Positions 49,280 through 55,845 of a stretch of DNA of 55,845 bases are shown one piece after another. Within the stretch, counting starts at the first letter, position 1. The number at the start of each line of letters is the position of its first letter. This DNA is from an uncultured Clostridia bacterium. Lineage in GTDB: Bacteria; Bacillota; Clostridia; Oscillospirales; Acutalibacteraceae. The DNA lies in assembly GCA_947572385.1 (NCBI GenBank), contig CANPBX010000014.1, forward strand, positions 1-55,845. The letters run 5' to 3'. The notes under the pieces are model-generated. The model was given only the letters and a program-made list of their open reading frames with translations, was not told the origin of the DNA and did not search any database. Made by a program: the position numbers and the translations under genes.

Positions 49280-49598
49280 ATAACCGTACTCCCTCCTTTT
49301 GGATGTTTCGGTAGTAGGGAAGTACCGTTTGATACTCCGTGTAATCAGCACGGGGAATAGCAGTAGGCGATATCGTAAGCCCATAGGCAAGGCTCAACTC
49401 TGAGGCAATTTCTCCCAGCTTGGGAAACGTCCGTGTGAGTTCTTCCCGCGGATAATCTACAATCGCGGCTACATCAACATCTGATTCATCATCCATCTCT
49501 CCCCGGGTATAAGAGCCATATAGAATAACCTCCTGCAAAGAAGAACCGTATAAGTTTTTGTATTCTTTAACCAAATCGCACTTCAGACACAGTTTCAC
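49272..49598 (-). CDS. MNT-type nucleotidyltransferase (antitoxin-like), partner gene decayed
   Basis: 108-residue minimal nucleotidyltransferase: GSYTRGEMDDESDVDVAA (residues 28-45) holds the GS and paired Asp motif of the Pol beta fold. In MNT/HEPN toxin-antitoxin modules this protein neutralises the HEPN RNase, in some cases by AMPylating it. Start GTG 49598 has no strong site. A very good promoter (49633-49661) precedes it. The downstream HEPN gene is broken, so this one is an orphan antitoxin. Confidence 0.88.
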   Translation of the reverse strand: MKLCLKCDLVKEYKNLYGSSLQEVILYGSYTRGEMDDESDVDVAAIVDYPREELTRTFPKLGEIASELSLAYGLTISPTAIPRADYTEYQTVLPYYRNIQKEGVRLYA

Positions 49599-49632
49599 TT
49601 ATTGGCAGTGCACATAAAACCCCCTGCCTAAA

Positions 49633-49661
49633 ATTATAGCACAATAATCTGATAAATTCAA
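49633..49661 (-). promoter_or_regulatory. Promoter for the MNT/HEPN pair
   Basis: Minus strand: TTGAAT 49661-49656, 17-base spacer, perfect TATAAT 49638-49633. The -35 overlaps the stop codon of the importer-linked gene upstream. Confidence 0.7.
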
Positions 49662-50053
49662 CTACTTGCCTTCCCCTTTCGCAGCTGGACCTCCTGCCCG
49701 TCAGAAACCTCCGTCGCGGCGGAAACCACAATCGGCTCCTTGATCTCAGTGATTCCAAATATCACGATATTCTTCTCATCCAGCTCGCGGTAATTGAGGA
49801 TATCCTTTGTGTTTACAACATATCTCTTTCCCCAGGGGCCGTCCTCCTGGACAACGGTATTCACCCGCAGGCACCCCCGTTGAGCATCGTACCAGGTATA
49901 TTCCTTAGGGATGCGCCCATCGGTTACCTGCCCCAGTTCCACAGCCGGAAGCGCGTTCTGATAACCAGTCTGTGCATATACAGTAGCGAATATCACAGCC
50001 GCGCAATAGGCCAGCGTGATACAAATATATACAATCCGCAATTTGTGTTTCAT
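49658..50053 (-). CDS. Unknown membrane-anchored protein at the end of the importer operon
   Basis: 131 residues. N-terminal membrane segment (about 6-27), then an extracytoplasmic part with TWYDAQRGCLRVNTVVQEDG (about 53-72) and YVVNTKDILNYRELDEKNIV. No known family recognised. It follows the permease by 8 bases; its position and topology recall the longer protein at 21527-22582 in the other importer. Confidence 0.7.
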   Translation of the reverse strand: MKHKLRIVYICITLAYCAAVIFATVYAQTGYQNALPAVELGQVTDGRIPKEYTWYDAQRGCLRVNTVVQEDGPWGKRYVVNTKDILNYRELDEKNIVIFGITEIKEPIVVSAATEVSDGQEVQLRKGKASS

Positions 50054-50061
50054 ATGCCCAC

Positions 50062-50934
50062 CTATGCCTTTACGCCCGACAGCGCAATGCCTTCCGTCAA
50101 ATGCTCCTGCCCGAACAGGAACACCAGCAGAGCCGGTATCAGATAGAACACGGAAACCGCAAAAAACATGCCCGGCTCCTCACTGACCACATTGCCCAGA
50201 TAGACGGACAGCGGGTTCTGATAAGTCTTGTCGATAAAGACCACCGCCTGGTCCACAATGTTCCAGTTGTCGGCAAACAGCAATACTGCCAGCGCCGCGA
50301 CCGTTGAATTCAAATTTGGCCGCACCACCGAGCGGTACGTGCGAAAAACCCCCGCGCCGTCCAAAGCGGCGGCCTCTACGCACTCCTTCGGAAAGCTTTT
50401 CAGCTGCTGGCGTACCAGAAACACTCCCAGGGGATGGAACAGCGCCGGGAGGATGATGGCAAGATAGGAGCTTCGGATATTCAGCCACCCGGCCACGAGA
50501 AAATTGGGCACCAGCAGGAGCTGGGTGGGCATGAGCATAACGATAATATAGGTGAAATAAATGGCTTCTTTATATTTCCAGCGGATATTCTCAAGGCCAT
50601 ACGCAGCTAAGGGAGCCAGTAGGCACTGTCCTAGCAGCACAGGTACTACGATTATTACCGAGTTCCAGAACATCCGCAGATAGCCCGGGCTTTCCAGCAA
50701 GAGCCTGCGGTACTGCTCAAGAGTGACCCGCTCCGGAAGCAGCCCGAAACGCACGAAGCGGATATTGTGGGAGGAAAAATCCCCAGTGTTGGAGGCCAGT
50801 ATCTCCGGCGAGTACCGGCTGATTATCTCGTCCTGCCCCATAAGGGAATTCGCCGCGATAAATATGACAGGGAACAGCGCCACGGCTGCCGCCAGCCATA
50901 TGATGATGTCCGCCCCGAAATGCTTCGTCTTCAT
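50062..50934 (-). CDS. Carbohydrate ABC transporter permease (MalG-like), element-borne
   Basis: 290-residue permease with six hydrophobic segments. EAA loop PKECVEAAALDGAGVFRTYR (about residues 186-205). It has a longer periplasmic loop after TM1 (about 30-75) than its paralogue at 20752-21525. The C-terminus ends LTEGIALSGVKA, typical of MalG-type proteins. Third gene of a four-gene minus-strand operon. Confidence 0.92.
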   Translation of the reverse strand: MKTKHFGADIIIWLAAAVALFPVIFIAANSLMGQDEIISRYSPEILASNTGDFSSHNIRFVRFGLLPERVTLEQYRRLLLESPGYLRMFWNSVIIVVPVLLGQCLLAPLAAYGLENIRWKYKEAIYFTYIIVMLMPTQLLLVPNFLVAGWLNIRSSYLAIILPALFHPLGVFLVRQQLKSFPKECVEAAALDGAGVFRTYRSVVRPNLNSTVAALAVLLFADNWNIVDQAVVFIDKTYQNPLSVYLGNVVSEEPGMFFAVSVFYLIPALLVFLFGQEHLTEGIALSGVKA

Positions 50935-50944
50935 GGCGGACCCT

Positions 50945-52483
50945 CTATTCGTTCAGCCAGATAGCCGCCCGCTCCTGGAGCTTTTTGGCGCACTGCTCCG
51001 GGGTGGTAAGGCCGTTTACATAGTATTCGTCCAAAAACTCCTGCACATCAATGCCATATGCGCCGGTATTGACCAGGGGAAGGGACAATATCTGTTCCAA
51101 AGTCCAAGTCATATCGGGGAGGCTCAGAGAGTCAAATTGGGGCGGTGCCACCATTAAGGAAACGCCGTTTTCTGCGATATACTCAACAGAATTTTGAAAA
51201 TTGGTCTTGCTCAGCGGGATATCGCTGGTATAGCGCTGCCGGGAGCCGAGGCCAGAAAAGTCCATGCTCTCCCGGGGCCGGACGCAGTACTTCATGAACT
51301 CCCAGGCCAGGTCCTTGTTCTTACAGTTCACCGGCAGGGCAAAGCTCTCGCAGGAGACTATCCCCAGCCTGCCGTCGGAGCTGGTATAGGGATAGGGCCC
51401 AGCCACATACTCCATGGGCTGCAGGACGCTTATCATACCGGCCAGGTTAACATTCATCTGGGCGGCAAGGGCCGGGCGGCTGACGGTGACAAGGTGTCCG
51501 AACATACCGGCGAAATTGCCAAGAGCAGCGGCCGGGTCGGCCCCAGTTTCCATACAGCGTAATTTCTCGTTCATCAGCCCGGGGTCTGAGATACCGATCT
51601 CGCTCTCCGTGTCCAGCTCCGGGTCGTCGTTGGACACGGCGGCGGTACGCTCAAGAAAGCGCAGAAAGTCCGGCGACTCAAAATCCGCAGACTTATTCTC
51701 AAGGTCAATATACCTGCACTTTTCCGCAGTGAACAGAATGTCCTTGCCGGGGGAGGTGAAGATCAGATTCAGCTCAGGGTCATCCTCAGCGGCCTGCTCG
51801 TACCAGTCCAAAATCTCATCACAGCTGACCGACTGGATCCCGCTGGAATCAACATTCAGGCTCTGCAAAACGGGCTTGCTGAAGAATATTCCGTTATACA
51901 TAAAGGAAAGCGGGAGTACGGGCGTTTTCCCGCTAACGGCAAAAGCGTCTAGGACCTCGGTGAAATACTCGTCAGGGTCTATCTCCGGGTCGTTTTCAAA
52001 AAAAGCTCCCAAATCCTCCAGCAGTCCGCTGACGCTGGGTAGGTCCAGGTCCTCTTGCACGTTATAGAGAAGATATTCCCCCTCTCCAGCGGCAAGCTCT
52101 AGGCGGAGTTGGGTATAAAAGCTCTCCTGGCGCATGCTCCGCTCGGTACGGGAAAGGGAGTTTAACTCCCCGTCGCCCAGCTCATAATCAAACTCAATTT
52201 TGACCTGGGGGTGCAGCTGCATAAACTCTTCAGCCAGCAAATCTATGGAACTGCTTTTTAAATACGAAACCGTTTTGATAGTGAGCGTTTCGCCGGAGCC
52301 GCCTTCTGGCTGGGGAGTCTGTAAGGCACTCTCAGAGGCTGCGTCCTGCTCTGAACTGCCCGAAACTCCATCGTCAGCCATAGCCTGGCTGTATATGGAA
52401 TCCTGCTCGCTCTGGCAGGCCGCGCATGATAGAACCAGGCAGAATGCCAGCAGAAGAGAACCGATGGACCTCGCTTTATTCAT
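50945..52483 (-). CDS. Sugar-binding lipoprotein, element-borne
   Basis: 512-residue SBP. ATG 52483 has AGAGGTGAG upstream; a GTG nine bases earlier is in that site. The signal (residues 1-21) ends at a lipobox: VLSC or CAAC are both possible, so the lipid Cys is 20 or 23. An acidic Ser/Glu linker follows, then KTVSYLKSSSIDLLAEEFMQ and IKVEFDYE-like starts of the SBP fold. Distinct in sequence from the other binding proteins in the window. Works with the permeases on either side of it. Confidence 0.88.
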   Translation of the reverse strand: MNKARSIGSLLLAFCLVLSCAACQSEQDSIYSQAMADDGVSGSSEQDAASESALQTPQPEGGSGETLTIKTVSYLKSSSIDLLAEEFMQLHPQVKIEFDYELGDGELNSLSRTERSMRQESFYTQLRLELAAGEGEYLLYNVQEDLDLPSVSGLLEDLGAFFENDPEIDPDEYFTEVLDAFAVSGKTPVLPLSFMYNGIFFSKPVLQSLNVDSSGIQSVSCDEILDWYEQAAEDDPELNLIFTSPGKDILFTAEKCRYIDLENKSADFESPDFLRFLERTAAVSNDDPELDTESEIGISDPGLMNEKLRCMETGADPAAALGNFAGMFGHLVTVSRPALAAQMNVNLAGMISVLQPMEYVAGPYPYTSSDGRLGIVSCESFALPVNCKNKDLAWEFMKYCVRPRESMDFSGLGSRQRYTSDIPLSKTNFQNSVEYIAENGVSLMVAPPQFDSLSLPDMTWTLEQILSLPLVNTGAYGIDVQEFLDEYYVNGLTTPEQCAKKLQERAAIWLNE

Positions 52484-52512
52484 TTCGCTCACCTCTGGGG
52501 AAATTTAGAAAT

Positions 52513-53376
52513 TTATTGGTATGCGTCCGTCACGCGCTTTTGTAGCCGGAAAACCAGTAGCAGTACCAGGCTGACCGCCAGGAACAGGATATATGCGGCG
52601 CTGCACATCTGGGGCAGGCTCAGGGACTGAAACTGATTGTTCATGTAGTGCTGGAGCATATAGATATCGGTGCTGGGATACGGGCCGTAGAGCATGTATA
52701 TCTCTTTGAACACCTTAAAGGAGTTCACAACAGACATAAGCAGCACCACAAAAGTGGTGGGGGAGAGGTAGACCCAGGTGACGCTCAGAAACTGCCGCCA
52801 GGCCCCGGCCCCTTCCAGAGCCATCTGTTCATAGTATGTTCTGGGGATCCAGACCAGCCCCGACCAGAACAGCACAATGTTGTAGCTGACATTTTTCCAG
52901 AGGAACACCACAACAAGCACTGCCATAGTCCAGCTGCTTTGAAAGACAAATTCGTCGGATAAGCCGGTCTGCAAAAGCAGTTTTCTCAGCAGCCCGTTCT
53001 GGTCAAAGAGGACTTTCCAGAAGTAGACGATGCTGCCGGAGGGGACCACCAGCGGTACCAGCAGGGCTAACGTCGCCGGAACTCTGCCGCGCCTCATCTT
53101 TTGCAGACAGAGCGACAGGAACAGCGCCAGCGCCATTCCCAGCGGTACGCACAGGCCGATAAAGAGCAGAGTGTTCCCGGCGGCCTGTCCGAAAAGCGGG
53201 TTTTTTAAGGCAGCGGCGAAGTTGCCCAGCCCGACAAAATGCGAATCGCCGAGGTTGTCGATGAGCGCGTAATAGATGGAGAAGATAAATGGGATTATGT
53301 AAAACATCATTACCCCAAGAAGGCTTGGGAGTAGAAACAGCCAGTAAATATGAGTGTGCTTTTTCAATAAACTCAC
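52513..53376 (-). CDS. Carbohydrate ABC transporter permease (MalF-like), element-borne
   Basis: About 287-residue permease. The open frame runs to 53577, but the first 67 codons cross the promoter at 53408-53436 and encode low-complexity sequence; I start at GTG 53376 (TTG 53367 is the alternative), giving a product beginning SLLKKHTHIYWLFLLPSLLG. EAA loop RTYYEQMALEGAGAWRQFLS near residues 175-194. Similar in its C-terminal part to the permease at 19892-20755. First gene of the operon. Confidence 0.9.
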   Translation of the reverse strand: MSLLKKHTHIYWLFLLPSLLGVMMFYIIPFIFSIYYALIDNLGDSHFVGLGNFAAALKNPLFGQAAGNTLLFIGLCVPLGMALALFLSLCLQKMRRGRVPATLALLVPLVVPSGSIVYFWKVLFDQNGLLRKLLLQTGLSDEFVFQSSWTMAVLVVVFLWKNVSYNIVLFWSGLVWIPRTYYEQMALEGAGAWRQFLSVTWVYLSPTTFVVLLMSVVNSFKVFKEIYMLYGPYPSTDIYMLQHYMNNQFQSLSLPQMCSAAYILFLAVSLVLLLVFRLQKRVTDAYQ

Positions 53377-53407
53377 GGCCTTGTATTGATGAATTGTTGT
53401 TTGATTT

Positions 53408-53436
53408 ATTATATCAGGAGGCAGGGGGATTGTCAA
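53408..53436 (-). promoter_or_regulatory. Consensus promoter of the element-borne importer operon
   Basis: Minus strand: perfect TTGACA 53436-53431, 17-base spacer, perfect TATAAT 53413-53408, about 30 bases before the chosen start. Confidence 0.85.
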
Positions 53437-53994
53437 GGGGCTGGGATATGGGGATGGACTCTTGTAGCGTTGGTTGGAAGGGTCGAGGGGATATTGTTGT
53501 TTGTAAAGAGCGAATTTCAGGATTACTCTTGAGATATTATACGCCATAATAGTGTGGGCATTTTGCACATATAGCAAAGATTACTGGGCAGTCGATTTTT
53601 AAGCAGGTTAAAGCGCGGGGTCTACCGCGCAGAAGACATCGGACGGCAGAGCCGACCGTTGGGGCAAAATGAGAGATTTTGCTTTCTGCAAATCAGGGAT
53701 CGGTCGATATACCGCCATTACGGATGAGAAACTGCAGGTTCGTGCGCGAGAAAACCTGCCCATGGGGCAGGGCAAGCATAGCGTTCGGCTATACGCCGTC
53801 CGCAGGAGCCGGGAGCTCCCGGCTCTCCCCTGCCCCTAAAGGGGAGTTGAATGGGCTTTGCTCGGCGCTCAAAATTTGCGCCGCAAAACAAAGAAAGGGC
53901 TTTTTCGAAAGGTCAGAAAAAGTAAGAAAAATGTCAGTGGACTTTCAAGGCAAGCTGTGGTATGTTGTGTTGTTGATGAAAGGAGGGCTGACAG
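53437..53994. other. Noncoding stretch between importer and integrase
   Basis: No convincing gene. It holds a perfect 20-base GC palindrome (53806-53825, GAGCCGGGAGCTCCCGGCTC), nearby CCCC/GGGG runs (CCCCTGCCCCTAAAGGGG), the second copy of the TTTGCGCCGCAAA repeat, and the integrase leader with AAGGAGG at 53980-53986. The mix of hairpins suggests terminators or recombination/regulation signals for the integrase. Confidence 0.5.
53875..53895 (+). repeat. 21-base repeat with palindromic core, copy 2 of 3
   Basis: Identical to 48895-48915 over the 21 bases; about 100 bases before the integrase ribosome site. Confidence 0.75.
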
Positions 53995-55212
53995 GTGGCT
54001 CAGAAGAAATTGTTGACGAACGGAAAAGCTTTTAAGCGAACCGATGATCGCTGGGGCGGTACAGGCTGGTACATGGACGAGAAAGGAGAGCGCAAGCGAA
54101 AATCCTTCTCCGGCACGACCAAGGCAGAGGTCACCAAGAAAATGACCGATTACGTTGCGGCCTTCAACGATGTCTTGCAGGAGTCGGACGAATCACGCAA
54201 AACTTTGAAAGAGAGCATGACCCATTGGCTCCAAGTTTTCAAATTTCCTTCAGTGGAACGCACCACCTACGACCGCTGTGAATGTACGGTAGAACACCAA
54301 ATTTTTCCTGTGCTCGGTGAGAAAATGGTAGGCGATATTACCGCCGCTGACCTTAAGGGAGTGCTCAACCATTGGATGGGCGAGGGCTACGCCTATACCA
54401 CGGTCAAGAAGGTGTACATCGTCCTCAACGAGTATTTTCGATACCTGGCCCAGCAAGAAATCTTAGCGAAGAATCCTATGAACAGCGTACCAATGATAAA
54501 GAAGTCCAATTTCATGGCCGCTCAGAACAAGGAAGACCGACCCACCCAGGAAACCGTAACAATATTCACACCGGAGGAAATAGAAAAATTCAAAACTGAA
54601 GCATTCAGCCGATTCAGCAATGGAAAGCCTAAGTACCAACAACCAGCGGCCTACATTCTCATGCTGAACACAGGTTTGCGGACTGGTGAGTTGCTTGGCC
54701 TTCTCAACAGCGACATCAACCTGGAGGGCAGATACCTTGAAGTACGCCAGAACGTCAAAGAGGTGTGCAGGCGTGAGGGAACAGATTACGTCCCAGGCCG
54801 GGAAGTAAAGGTTGGCAAGACCAAGACTGCCACCAGTAAGCGCCGTGTGCCCCTAAATGGGGCCACAGTGGACGCGATAGAGAAGATACGTCAGGAACGC
54901 GACTTCGGCCCCACAGCGCCCCTTGTGAGCGACGAGAAGGGCGACTACACCAGGCCGGTCAATTTCCGCAAGAGGTACTACAGAATTTTGAAAGCCGCAA
55001 GGATAGAGCAGAAAGGGCTCCACAGCCTCAGACACACATTCGGCTCATCCCTGGTAAATGGCATCCGCCAGCCAGATGGTACTCTCATGGCACTCTCACC
55101 AAGGCAGGTAGCCGACCTGCTGGGTCACAGTACCTCGCAAATCACCGAGATGTACTACGTCAAGAAAGACACCACACGCCTGCAAGGAATCACAGATGGG
55201 TTCAATTTTTGA
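53995..55212 (+). CDS. Tyrosine recombinase / integrase (phage-ICE type)
   Basis: 405-residue site-specific recombinase. An N-terminal arm-binding-like domain (about 10-60), a core-binding SAM-like domain (about 65-165), and the catalytic domain from about 190. Catalytic residues: Arg229 (NTGLRTGELLGL), a Lys in the KTKTATSKRRVPL hairpin, His343 and Arg346 (HSLRHTFG), His378 (LLGHST) and Tyr at about 387/388 (TEMYYV). GTG start with AAGGAGG eight bases upstream. It stands beside the right tRNA-Trp repeat, so it most likely integrates into tRNA-Trp. All motifs intact. Confidence 0.95.
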   Translation: MAQKKLLTNGKAFKRTDDRWGGTGWYMDEKGERKRKSFSGTTKAEVTKKMTDYVAAFNDVLQESDESRKTLKESMTHWLQVFKFPSVERTTYDRCECTVEHQIFPVLGEKMVGDITAADLKGVLNHWMGEGYAYTTVKKVYIVLNEYFRYLAQQEILAKNPMNSVPMIKKSNFMAAQNKEDRPTQETVTIFTPEEIEKFKTEAFSRFSNGKPKYQQPAAYILMLNTGLRTGELLGLLNSDINLEGRYLEVRQNVKEVCRREGTDYVPGREVKVGKTKTATSKRRVPLNGATVDAIEKIRQERDFGPTAPLVSDEKGDYTRPVNFRKRYYRILKAARIEQKGLHSLRHTFGSSLVNGIRQPDGTLMALSPRQVADLLGHSTSQITEMYYVKKDTTRLQGITDGFNF

Positions 55213-55247
55213 CAGGGGACAGCGAAACAGGGGAGGGCATCCCGAAA

Positions 55248-55267
55248 TTTTGATGATTTATTGATGA
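55248..55267 (+). repeat. 20-base repeat, copy 2 of 3
   Basis: Same 20 bases as 48830-48849, 36 bases after the integrase stop. Confidence 0.75.
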
Positions 55268-55382
55268 TGTGCCAGACGGAAAGGTTAGAAACGGATGCGA
55301 CCAGATACGAAAAAACAGCAAAATACACGCCATAGAGAGCGGCTCTACAGACCGCATCCCACCACCCAAAAACACGAGAAAA

Positions 55383-55408
55383 GCCCGGAATTCCAAGGAA
55401 TTCCGGGC
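55383..55408 (-). terminator. Minus-strand terminator beyond the right tRNA-Trp fragment
   Basis: Perfect 12-bp stem GCCCGGAATTCC / GGAATTCCGGGC around AA, with a T run on the minus strand. It stands 9 bases past the tRNA CCA end, the same layout as at the left repeat. Confidence 0.7.
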
Positions 55409-55416
55409 CAAGTCTG

Positions 55417-55575
55417 TGGCAGGGGCAGAAGGACTTGAACCCTCGGCACGCGGTTTTGGAGTGGATGTGGAAAAGGCATCAGCGGAAATAAACCAGCCAG
55501 TTTTCCGCGCGGTTGAGCCATTTGTCTTTCCAAGACACACGTCCGAAAAATTTTTGATGATTTATTGATGATTCC
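55417..55575 (-). repeat. Right direct repeat: tRNA-Trp 3' half with CCA plus element end (att-like)
   Basis: Minus strand 55462-55417 gives the tRNA-Trp 3' half: CTCCAAA loop, ACCGC, T arm GAGGGTTCAAGTCCTTC, acceptor TGCCCCT-G-CCA. To the right the element-end sequence (as at 48741-48856) continues. No tRNA 5' half is attached. It marks the start of a second, further element running off the window. Confidence 0.8.
55552..55571 (+). repeat. 20-base repeat, copy 3 of 3
   Basis: Same 20 bases as 48830-48849, inside the right element end. Confidence 0.75.
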
Positions 55576-55706
55576 CGAAATTCTCAAGCCCAAAACCGGA
55601 GCTTTCCAACATGAAAACAAGCCGCTTTTGAGTGGATTGGGCATAACGATGGTAGTGATAGTAGTATAGAAATAACACTTTGTCAAGTCGGCAGTACTTC
55701 TCAATT

Positions 55707-55727
55707 TTTGCGCCGCAAAACAAAGAA
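55707..55727 (+). repeat. 21-base repeat with palindromic core, copy 3 of 3
   Basis: Same 21 bases as 48895-48915. The remaining bases to the window end show no gene I can support; a minus-strand frame ending near 55755 might be the 3' end of a gene beyond the window. Confidence 0.7.
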
Positions 55728-55845
55728 AGCATTTCCAAATCATACCATTTACTTCTCCAAAATCTTAGAAGCTGTATTCACAAGAGGAAAAGACAGTGGT
55801 AAAAAAGATATATGGAAGAAAAAAGACGAAAGTCGTATCCAAGCG

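Larger units (their letters stand above)
48701..55462. mobile_element. Putative integrated element at tRNA-Trp carrying a sugar importer
   Basis: About 6.7 kb between two same-direction repeats, each a tRNA-Trp 3' half fused to a common end sequence. It holds a tyrosine recombinase (53995-55212) beside the right repeat, a complete ABC importer operon on the minus strand, and an MNT nucleotidyltransferase with a decayed HEPN partner. No replication or transfer genes are visible, so it is either a small integrative element, a shortened one, or a genomic island mobilised in trans. The 5' part of the tRNA gene should lie to the right of the window. Confidence 0.65.

Noticed and set aside
53377-53577. 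N-terminal 67-codon extension of the MalF-like permease.
   Set aside because: It crosses a perfect TTGACA-17-TATAAT promoter and encodes low-complexity sequence before the normal permease start.
53679-54035. A 118-codon plus-strand open frame before the integrase.
   Set aside because: It runs through a palindrome and a repeat, overlaps the integrase start in another frame and resembles nothing.

Overview
The window looks like chromosome from a mid-GC, spore-forming Clostridia (Oscillospiraceae/Ruminococcaceae-like gut Firmicute). The evidence is the spore-cluster gene order (SpoVB-like, HU, RqcP, YabP, YabQ, DivIC, YabR), strong purine-rich ribosome binding sites, TTG/GTG starts, sigma-A type promoters with 17-base spacers, a split (two-gene) transketolase, and several carbohydrate ABC importers that lack their own ATPase. 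The assignment is by family recognition only; no database search was possible.

Layout. 1-3.8 kb: the end of an LplB/LplC/LplA-type sugar importer. 3.9-5.3 kb: a MATE exporter. 5.3-7.8 kb (minus): split transketolase, its halves separated and flanked by decayed GNAT and VOC genes. 8-16.8 kb: housekeeping (SpoVB-like flippase, HU, RqcP, YabP, YabQ, DivIC, S1 protein, fumarase alpha, HPF, a THUMP methyltransferase, GNAT, Na+/K+:H+ antiporter). 17-23.6 kb: tRNA-Leu(GAG), a sugar importer whose live binding protein lies between two decayed paralogues, a methyltransferase, tRNA-Leu(CAG). 23.7-26.5 kb: a LytTR regulator and a GHKL kinase arranged convergently, plus a stand-alone receiver.

26.6-46.6 kb is the most interesting part: about 20 kb, all on the plus strand, apparently started by a good promoter at 26597-26625. 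It combines (a) a sortase-assembled pilus: active signal peptidase I, a 1568-residue LPETG adhesin with nine HxH...C repeats and a fibro-slime type domain, a proline-rich coiled-coil protein, a signal-peptidase-like protein whose catalytic Ser is Ala, an LPSTG pilin and a class C sortase; (b) secreted Cna-B/DUF5979 and TasA/camelysin-like proteins with a SipW peptidase, a MucBP protein, a class B sortase and a transglutaminase lipoprotein; and (c) a minimal type IV pilus-like module (PilC/GspF, four small membrane-anchored proteins, PilT) with no PilB or prepilin peptidase. I infer one compound cell-surface machine, or several co-transcribed ones.

46.6-48.6 kb: a TauE/SafE permease and a 2,4-diaminopentanoate dehydrogenase-like enzyme. 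48.7-55.5 kb: a probable integrated element bounded by two direct repeats, each a tRNA-Trp 3' end fused to the same element end. It carries a tyrosine recombinase, a complete ABC sugar-importer operon (minus strand), and an MNT nucleotidyltransferase whose HEPN partner has decayed. A second element seems to begin at the right edge.
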